From: Phoronis australis
Lineage: Eukaryota > Phoronida > Phoronidae
Assembly: GCA_002633005.1 (NCBI GenBank)
Contig: NMRA01000024.1
Location: 387,803 to 451,802, forward strand
Direction of reading: 5' to 3'
DNA length: 64,000 nucleotides
Each line of letters opens with the position of its first letter. Position 1 is the stretch's first letter. Positions 56,165-64,000 of the stretch are shown in pieces. The translations under genes and the position numbers were made by a program. Below the pieces are notes generated by a model. It did no database searches. It was not told the origin of the DNA and worked only from the letters and a program-made list of their open reading frames with translations.

Positions 56165-59100
56165 TTTTATCAGTTGTCGTCGACACTCAGTGCATACGTC
56201 TGTGTTTGTTTGTAGGCGGTGGATAGTTGTGAAAAAACTCAAGCGACGACGCTGGATGCTTGCCTTTCTCATAAGCGGCCAGTACACCACGGTCTTCGAG
56301 AGCTAACGTTGTTTGAGTTATTGCACTGTTCGTTTCAAAGTGAAAAAACGTGTGCATTGTAGTTCGAACCTATTGTACAGAACTCATTGTCATTTTATTC
56401 GAACCCTTGGACAGTTCTCCGCTTATGAAACTCGTTTCACAGAAATGCAAATTGAGGTAAACAGAGGCCGTATAATCCTACAAAGTCAACACAACCAGAA
56501 TGCAGAATTGCACACCACTTATCAGCTAAATTGATACAGGCTAGATTACTTCATACTGCGGTGATCATATAGTTCATTCGTCTATATACGGATGTAGCTC
56601 TGTTGTATATAATTCAAACACAAATATCAAACACTTTGTGAGACGCGAATGCGACAAGTTGTCGCTCGCTTCGTGTACATCTTTTAAATACTGCTGGACG
56701 GATAGCCATGATTTTTAACCACCTGTTGGCCAAATCTCTTTTCTTTTCTGTTCTGGGCAGAGTTCAGTACCGCTAGCGCCTCGCTAGAAAAGCACGATTC
56801 CGCGAGATAATGCAGTACATTTTCATTGAGAGCATGTGATTTTGGCTAAATTTGAGCCTGACTGAAGTTCGCACATGTGGTAAAAACCTCCGAGGGATAA
56901 TTTGAGGCTAAAAAAGTACCGGAGATGTTCGGGATCAAGCCTAGTGCCCTCACTTATACTGTCGAAGACATAAGAACGTAGCTAGAGTAAAAGTGTATCG
57001 TGGCCACCAAACGGTGAGCTGAGAAGTGACTGTGAACACAAAATGGTGTGCAGTCTCAGTGGATTTAAGAGCCGTTTTGTTTTAGTACCTTCTGTTCTTG
57101 ATTGGTCCAGCATCAGCTTGTATGCTTAGGGTATTTCATGCACTTTTAATGACAGCTCGGTCCTGGTCAAATCGCCATTCGTCACATGCGGTGTCTGCAT
57201 TCAGTGAATGGTGAACAGATTTATACAGTAAAATGAATGATATCTAATACGTGCACCTGGACAGACATTCGTGTTAATTCGATGCTTTTTGGGTTTCTAC
57301 ATTTTATTTGAGTAAACTCAATTGCAATTTGTCACAGTTAACACAATTTTCAAGATTTCCAAAGTTGTATCGTTCTATCAGTAAAGTTTGTTCTTTGCAA
57401 TGATACCAAATTTATAAAAGTTATTTTTGGATTATGAAAAATATTAGAAACTTTTAAGTAGTGCAGTTTTAGCTGCGGGGTGTATACTGGTATTACCAAA
57501 GCAACATGCTGTTCTCAGCGGAAAGATGACTTACATATGTTTCAGTACTACAGTATAACAACTCGTGTATTTCATTTTGGTCATATATTTCCAGGATATA
57601 TCCGAGGATCCAGAATTTATAGTCAAAGGTACAACACGGTTTGACTTCAGTCAGGGGCAACTAGGTAAGTCTTCACATATTTTACTCTGTCTGTCCCTTT
57701 ATGTCAAGATAGTCGATAGAAAATGATATCGCCGTAACTGCGACTTTTGCTCCAGTCTGGCACGTCTGCGAGTCGCTGTCCAGTTAGGCTTACATTGTAT
57801 ATTTTAGTTGTGAATCTTAATAGCGCCTTTCAATTCTTTCTCTTGCAAAGCCTTTGTTTGTTTTTACCACGAAGTACTCTTTATGCTGCAACTTTATGCG
57901 CAAATATACTTGTGCAGGTGCGTATTGTCGTCATCCCGAGTATGGGCGTCCAGCTTCCGTTGCTGTAACTTCAAAACACCGACCAGGATATTCATTTGAA
58001 GCTGGCACTGGTTGGGGTTTGCCGGGTACTATTCGAAAATCGGCGTGAGGCCAATAACAATACAGTCAACTGGGTGTCGATACACTTCCGATATGGGATA
58101 CCAAATACTCCTCTTTTTCGATACCGTCACTCTTTTCTTCCCGATATCAAATACGCTGCAAATTAGCTGCTAATTTCCCTTCCAGTACCAAAAGTATCAA
58201 TTTCGACGTACACTGTCGCTCATTTTCAGAGTCGCAGTTTCATATTTGACTGAATTGAATAAAAAATCAGCCACCCCTCTAGTGTTCAGTTCAACGATTG
58301 TGGTGTCGAGTAGTTTTGGTTTCGATACTTCAACGGAAATGTCGCTTTGGTATAATACTCTACCGGAAATCGGTGCACGACCCCAACTTTCCGGAGCACG
58401 TTTCGTAGACGCAAAACTCTCGCGACTAAAGCTATCATGTTTCGCTGGTAATGCATGACGACATCTCGCAAAGATGTGCGTGATATCACTTTTCTGGCAA
58501 TGAACGCACCCCGCATCTTTCTTCAGTTGTGCTCGACACCAAAAAGAAATATTCGTCCAAGAACCATCGAAAAATTGTCATGAAATTTAGTGTTGTGTAA
58601 ATGCCCAGACTTGCTAATATAATAATTCATAACAATTCTATTACAGGCAACTGCTGGTTTGTCGCGGCAGCGGCTTCCCTCATTTGCACCAATAGGAAAT
58701 TGTTTGAAAGAGTATGTCCCTCAGACCAGGGCTTTGATAAAGATTCCTACGCAGGTAATTGGTAAAGTTCTGTAGACGTTTCAGATTGCGTTAACGGACA
58801 GTCACAAGGTGGCGAGACCGTTTCGTCCGCCAGTCGGCTCACCTGTAACTGCAAACAATTTATGTCGCAGAAATCGACGACATTCCCCGAGTCCGATCAA
58901 AAGTAGTTCGGTAAAGAGGAAATTTAAGAGAAACTGCGGGAAGCAGAAGAAGTTATCAAAAGCAGAGATGATTGCTTAATTGGTATTGCTTTCAATGTCC
59001 GATATTGCAAGATGATTTGATGCCTTCTCGTGTAAAAATGCCCATCTGTCTACAGGTGGACATAATCAGTCTGGATTGGCTTATGGTTATTGCTAGCTGT

Positions 59101-62100
59101 TACCCGAACCAAAAACAGTCAAAAGATATTTTCCTCCCTACCCAACTAACTTTAAAGCCCTTTTCGGATCGCTTACTACCGCAGGGGTAAAACATTTAGA
59201 AGATTCAAGCGAAATAGACAATGGTTCGCAGAAGTGCGCAGGTGTCGCTATTGTCGTTATTATCTCCTCTAGCTGATGGTATCACATCAGTCGAGTAAGC
59301 AACGGAGGCATAATTATGGAAATAAGTTAATATCGTCCTTATTATCTGGCGGGTAATTGCTTAGATTAAGAGCTGTCGTGATTTTTAAACCAAACTTTTG
59401 CACTAATCTCTGTTTCGTCTACCAAACTACATGTTGAAATTATCTATAGAGGTTGGTGCACTTAGACCAACACTGGATTATATAATTCTACAGTTTCACC
59501 AAGTCAATATCGTTATCTGTAATGTATTTCAGGTATATTTCGGTTTAACTTCTGGCGTTATGGAAAATGGAAGGAAGTCGTTGTCGACGACCGATTACCG
59601 ATCACCAACGTTTGGGGGCGTGGTAGTAAAGACAAGCAGTTGGTTTTCGGTTATAATAGTGCGCAGATCAACGAGTACTGGGTAGCGTTGCTTGAGAAGG
59701 CTTATGCCAAGTAAGGCAAACAACAATAAATGTACAAGTTCTTTATTAAGTACGATACATCACTCTCTTCAACATTCATCCCCGCATTCATAAATACGTT
59801 GTATTAAAATCATTTCTAAATGTGATTTTGGTCTATTTACACCCGCTTTTAACCTCTTTGCATTGGTTCGAAGTTTCAGTCGGTCATTTCTCCGCACAAG
59901 ATCTCAACATTAATAACCATAAGTATACCACATACCCGTGCTCGTTCTGCTAAGAGCGTTGTCAGAATACGGGGAGGTGGCCAAAGAAATCGTCGAGTGA
60001 AACGCCGTTACCGTAGGTTTGCGGTTGGCGTAAACTGACCAATAGATCTTAGAAATTATGTCACTACATCACCGTCTCAAAGCGGTTTTGAAAGTCATAC
60101 AATATATTAGGTCAAAAATAGTATATTGGTTGTGGTCAGCGCCCGCCCGTTGTGGTCTGGAAACCGACGCTTGAAAGGCGAAGGCAACTTTTTTCATGTC
60201 ATTTTTAGCAATAATAGGGTTCGTTGATTATTCCAGACATATTTTCACTTATTTACAGCAGCTAGCGTCGGGTTTATTTTCCAAAATATGGACAACTATA
60301 TAAATACCGCACCAATTTAAAAAAAACAAAAACGAAACCCGAACCAATTAGTTTCCTTACACGTGACTTCAGTCGCACCTTTAGCCTGTAATGTATCTTG
60401 TACCCCACGGAATCCGAATGCATCATAGAATTCAACGAAATTCCTTTTATCAACAGCATTGCCAACTGAGACAGGCTCTTACACCTAATATTGGTACTGT
60501 TCACTTTGAACGTTAGCGTATCACCTAAACAGAAAGGTAAATAATACAGAGTTGACGGAGAAAAATTAAAAAAAAAAGTTGAAGGCTGGATTACTCGTAC
60601 ACGAATGGGTCCTATCTTTGCTTTTTCAGGCTTAATGGCTCATATCAAGCGATTGACGGTGGTAGTATCCAAGACGCCTTGATTGACATGACAGGAGGAA
60701 TGTCCGAAGTGATCGATTTGAGAAATCCACGTTCTCTACCAACAAATTTCTATGAACTTGTTGATCGAACCATAGCCATGAATTCAATGATCGGAGTCTC
60801 TATTCCGGTAACTGCATTGCTACATAAACTAACCGCCATCATTTTGAACAAGAAGACGAAGTGCCCTGTATAATGTTATTTTATCGTGACTGACCGTCCA
60901 GAGTAACCGGCACGCCCACTCGGGTCTGTCGAACTAAAAACCAAACTGCGGGGTATTTTGGCGAATGGCATGCGATTTAAAACTGGTAAACATATAAGAT
61001 AATGAAGCAAGACTGTTGTTTTGATTACCATGACAATAGTCCAAACGGCGTGAATGTCTTCCGGGTAATAGCGTAATTCTGTGGAAAGCCTGAAAATTTT
61101 CCAAAAAGAGGAGTGGATATTTTGTACTAGTAGCCGCTGGAAATCCCCCGTGCCCTTTGAAGCAATAATCCATCTCAACCACTCTATGTATTGTTATAGG
61201 TGTCTGTGGACAGTACTGGAAACGAGCAACAGCGTCTCAACGGTCTGTACGAGGGCCACGCCTACAGCGTTACGGGACTTTTGAAGGTACATGTACCACC
61301 ATCTTCGGTCACGGAACTAGCCTGTATTTCCAGGCGTATTGGTTTCGATGCATGAAATGATGGGTCTGTCAATTGAATTTATTGAGCCTACGGTTAGAGT
61401 AACAAACTCTCATGTCTTCCCGATCGCAAAAATCCTTTCAGTTTAAGCCAATCTTATAGCAGTTAGTAGTTTAAAAGAAAAGCTTAGTGTTTCACAGTAG
61501 GCGTGTGCATAATAGTGTTAGCCTATAAACGTCGTGTCGTGTAATCAAATTGGTGAGCAAACGCGGATTATTTCAAAAGGTGTGGAATTGACGAATTTTT
61601 AAAAGTTGGGATTATTGCTTATCGATGTCTAACACTCAACTTAGCGTAAAACTTCAACATTTTGATTAAAAGTGAAGGTGCATTGTTATTGGCATCTGCA
61701 TTTTTAATTGTTTTCTGATTACTTGGAAGAAACGTATTTGTCACCTGTATACCAGTTCCCATAACCAACAGGTTACTGTGAACAGCAAAGATGAAAATAT
61801 CGTTCGCCTTCGTAACCCTTGGGGTTCAGGAGAATGGAGGGGCGCCTGGAGCGATAGGTATTGTGCTGGTTGTTGAGTTATTTCATCAGTTCAAACACTG
61901 CAAGGCAATGTTTGTTTCAGGTCTGCTCAGAGAGTCTTTTATCTTGGTATTCATTGTTAAATCGTGTTCGAATATGAACACATGTTCCGACATCCTTCAA
62001 CAAATCTAAAAATTTGTCACTATCTATTTAGTATACGTGGATGTAGCTAAGATAGAAACAAAAGCAGACGAGATGAACTGTCCTTGAGTACGAAGTTGTG

Positions 62101-63268
62101 TTCTCCATTAATCTCAAGTAGACTATTATAGAACAGGGGCCCGTTCCAAGATAACTGACTTAGCTAAGAACTGTCTTAAATTTTAGTCAATTTTAAGATG
62201 AAGCTTAAATTTGTCCTAAGTCCGCTTCAAGAAAGAGGTTTTAAATTTGACTTGAGGTTTTGACTTAATGACTAACGTACCAGACATGGAAGTTTCAAAG
62301 TGTGGAGGTTGAGTCAAATCTTAGATTCAAGTCAAAAATGAACTTAAGTCAGTTTCGTGGAACGGGCCCCTGGGCTTAAAGCGGAATAGCCGTGGCGGTT
62401 CTTAAGTGTATGTCTGGTTCCATGCTGTAATAGCCTCTACACCAGTAAACATGCCTTGCTGTGGAGCACGCTTGTGCCTACTTATGAGTACTATCGACTG
62501 CTTTTGCATACGTATTTGGTACATAAAAATGCTTGCCAAGCAAACTGAACGTGAATATCAGGATACCTGTGCAGAATGCATGAGTGTGTACACGTACTGT
62601 CTTAAGACAGTGCGGTGAAGGGAGCCCGACCATAATTTCTGAGAACAGAAGTTTGCGAAAATCCTAAAAGCGGCATACCAGATGCTGTTTTTTTCTTCTG
62701 TGGTCTTGCTCGGAGGGGATTGTCCATCGATCTTGCTTCCCTCAAAAGTCTGTCCGTGTCAAGAATCATTGAATTCGGTGTCTGTAAAGAAGTAACCAAC
62801 TTCGCTGTCGTTGTCAAACGTAATGATGGCCATTGTCTATTAAGTTTGGTTTAATGGCGAAAGAGTGTTTTCAACCTAGTGTGCGGAGGGATCTACCTAA
62901 TGTGCGGAGGGATACTCGACCTAATATTAGACATAAATGTGCGGACTTTGTGATGTGTACTTTAGCATAGGAAGGTTTTACTGACATTGTGTGCACTGAT
63001 GTCATCACAAAAATGTGACCTGATCGCAGAGAGTTTCTTAAAACGTTAACGCTATTATAGGCATTTTTGAAAACAACGCAGAGACCCTGGGTAAAAAATA
63101 GCCTCTGGTTAAGTAGACTCTCAGCTGTATCCATTGGTCCCTCCAAAATAAACTCACATTAGCAATTTAATACACATTTTTCTTTTGTAGGTCATCGGAA
63201 TGGAAAGCTTTTTCCGAGAAAGACAGACAGAGTGTCGGGTTGGTTGTCAAAGATGATGGAGAGTTTTG
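55997..63268 (+). CDS. Calpain, N-terminal and protease core (gene continues beyond the window)
   Basis: Calcium-dependent cysteine protease, cytosolic. Eight exons: 55997-56164, 57595-57664, 58647-58754, 59533-59710, 60630-60807, 61200-61286, 61772-61857, 63191-63268; all GT-AG, all in phase, 318 codons so far. Family hallmarks in order: [10 protein letters not shown] and ITWARP (N-terminus), [16 protein letters not shown] with oxyanion Gln76 and catalytic Cys82, [66 protein letters not shown] with His254, and [17 protein letters not shown] with Asn278, then DDGEFW. The triad is complete, so it should be active. GNCWFVAA, ALxDxTGGxSExIDL and IVRLRNPWG favour the CAPN5/TRA-3 side of the family over CAPN1/2, but the C-terminal domains needed to decide (penta-EF-hand or not) are outside. 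The start is chosen because [17 protein letters not shown] directly precedes the conserved LFED. Confidence 0.93.
56165..57594. other. Calpain intron 1
   Basis: Holds a relic of the GCGAGAT repeat at about 56770-56850 (CCGCGAGATAATGCAGTAC, GAGAGCATGTGAT). No nested gene recognised. Confidence 0.5.
57595..57664 (+). CDS. Calpain exon 2
   Basis: Acceptor TATTTCCAG, donor GTAAGT. Encodes [20 protein letters not shown] then GQL, just before the catalytic cysteine; exits in phase 1. Confidence 0.92.
58647..58754 (+). CDS. Calpain exon 3 (catalytic Cys)
   Basis: Encodes [20 protein letters not shown] through DKDSYAG. Cys82 lies three codons from the acceptor, so the GNCW motif spans the junction. 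Confidence 0.93.
58900..59020 (+). repeat. Dispersed repeat shared with 8148-8270
   Basis: GTTCGGTAAAGAGGAAATTT, TTATCAAAAGCAGAGATG and TTTCAATGTCCGATATTGC occur in the same order as in the copy at 8148-8270. Sits in calpain intron 3. Confidence 0.5.
59533..59710 (+). CDS. Calpain exon 4
   Basis: Encodes [20 protein letters not shown], then [20 protein letters not shown] and [13 protein letters not shown]. Exits in phase 2 at donor GTAAGG. Confidence 0.93.
60630..60807 (+). CDS. Calpain exon 5
   Basis: Encodes [36 protein letters not shown] and [19 protein letters not shown]. Phase 2 in, phase 0 out. Confidence 0.93.
61200..61286 (+). CDS. Calpain exon 6 (catalytic His)
   Basis: Twenty-nine codons, phase 0 at both ends: [20 protein letters not shown] then AYSVTGLLK. 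His254 is in GHAYSV. Confidence 0.92.
61772..61857 (+). CDS. Calpain exon 7 (catalytic Asn)
   Basis: Encodes [20 protein letters not shown] and EWRGAWSD. Asn278 is 24 residues after His254, the same spacing as in CAPN1. Exits in phase 2. Confidence 0.93.
62134..62372. mobile_element. hAT-like MITE with GGGCCCGTTCC termini
   Basis: Starts CAGGGGCCCGTTCCA and ends in its complement TGGAACGGGCCCCTG. The inverted repeats extend about 28 bases (ACTGACTTA / TAAGTCAGT). The 239-bp element has repeated AAGTCAAA / TTTGACTT words. No matching 8-mers flank it. Lies in calpain intron 7. Confidence 0.7.
63191..63268 (+). CDS. Calpain exon 8
   Basis: Acceptor TTCTTTTGTAG, donor GTGAGG. Encodes [20 protein letters not shown] then DDGEF and a split Trp, the end of protease subdomain IIb. 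The next exon is beyond the window or in the last 700 bases, where I found none. Confidence 0.9.
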
Positions 63269-64000
63269 GTGAGGCACCTTTTCGTTCATTCAGCCTTACA
63301 TTTGTCTAATGAAAGTAGCGATATTGGCAAGCGTGATCTTGACATTGGCGAACCAAGATGCAGTTGGTGACGCGATAATGAAAATGAAGATGACAGTTGA
63401 CAACTACAGTGGTTTTGATGATGGTCGACATACGAAGACGTAGATGGTAATCACAATTTTCTCGATCGACAAACATCACTAGCAGACCACCGTAAGGTAG
63501 CGCGCGTAGCGTGGTGTACATGCCTAGCGACCAAGTCGTGAGACACCAAACTTTACACGAGGCTAGACTCAAAACTCAGGTGACCTATCAGAAAGTTTAC
63601 TCGAAGTGTGTTACGTTCAATTTTGTGTTTCGTCTCGAGTAAAGTTGGCTGGCCTCGTACCTCGGTATGGCACTAATTACAATGTCAAAGTGTTGAGAGT
63701 TTAACGAACTCCCAACAGGGTAAATGTTGCATTTTCCGTGTTCCGTGCCACCAAGGACTTCAGAGTTTACCAACATAACTAATCACTGAGTACGAGATTA
63801 ATTCTAGTGAATTAATTTGTGTTTTCATCACATTCCGGGCTTGGCTATTCGCAGATCCAAATGGGGTAATAAACTAATTATCTTCTCAGCCAGAGCCATA
63901 ACCCTTTTGTTAAGCCTACACAGGCCAACTGGGACAGTTGTATACTAAAAGCGGGACTTACAAAATTGTTTTCTCTCGCCCTGCATGTCAGTTTCAAAAG
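63269..64000. other. Calpain intron 8 (incomplete)
   Basis: No further calpain exon was recognised before the window ends; the expected next segment (the start of the C2-like domain) is absent. Confidence 0.6.

Noticed and set aside
57747-58458. Frames inside calpain introns 2 and 3
   Set aside because: The calpain exons splice cleanly around them and they lack similarity or splice sites of their own.
1-64000. CRISPR array, operon, prophage or other prokaryotic system
   Set aside because: Spliced animal genes, SINEs and eukaryotic transposons throughout; no regularly spaced identical short repeats and no bacterial gene organisation.

Overview
This window looks like nuclear DNA from an animal, probably an invertebrate bilaterian with a compact, intron-bearing and highly polymorphic genome. 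It has phase-consistent GT-AG introns of about 0.2 to 3 kb, metazoan-specific genes (an ATOH8/Net-type bHLH factor and a classical calpain), and many tRNA-derived SINEs, short DNA transposons and a Penelope-like retroelement remnant. An invertebrate deuterostome or a lophotrochozoan would both fit; I cannot name the species. The assembly has three N gaps and four single-N joins.

Layout. 1-3560 (+): the 3' end of a PBLD/PhzF-family gene, three exons. 3561-23346: no recognisable gene, but rich in repeats (MITEs with target-site duplications, a 1.4 kb TTAA-flanked element and a diverged relative, a degenerate 140-180 bp repeat, a tRNA-like sequence). 23347-24204 (-): an intact single-exon ATOH8/Net homologue. 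24205-36515: mostly gene-free, with a candidate TATA-led first exon of a small membrane protein at 29331, a 0.88 kb near-identical duplication around a gap, a SINE and a 1.27 kb hAT/P-like non-autonomous transposon. 36516-46408 (+): a complete seven-exon ankyrin-repeat gene of about 640 codons whose exon 5 appears twice, each time inside a 1 kb duplication. 46409-55996: gene-poor; SINEs, SINE-derived fold-backs, a duplicated 1.45 kb block carrying a Penelope-like GIY-YIG endonuclease fragment with a possible hammerhead ribozyme in its tail, and a 284 bp inverted-repeat transposon. 55997-64000 (+): the first eight exons of a calpain with the Cys-His-Asn triad intact, running off the window.

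The genes are functionally unrelated neighbours and do not form a pathway. Exon phases were checked by hand for all three spliced genes and every junction keeps frame. The ~1.0 and ~1.45 kb duplications each abut a single N, and the two copies end and begin exactly at it. This is the pattern expected when two allelic contigs overlap without being merged, so I read these as likely assembly artefacts rather than real tandem duplications. I found no convincing undescribed gene system; the best leads are the ribozyme-like tail, the transposon families and a few orphan open frames.
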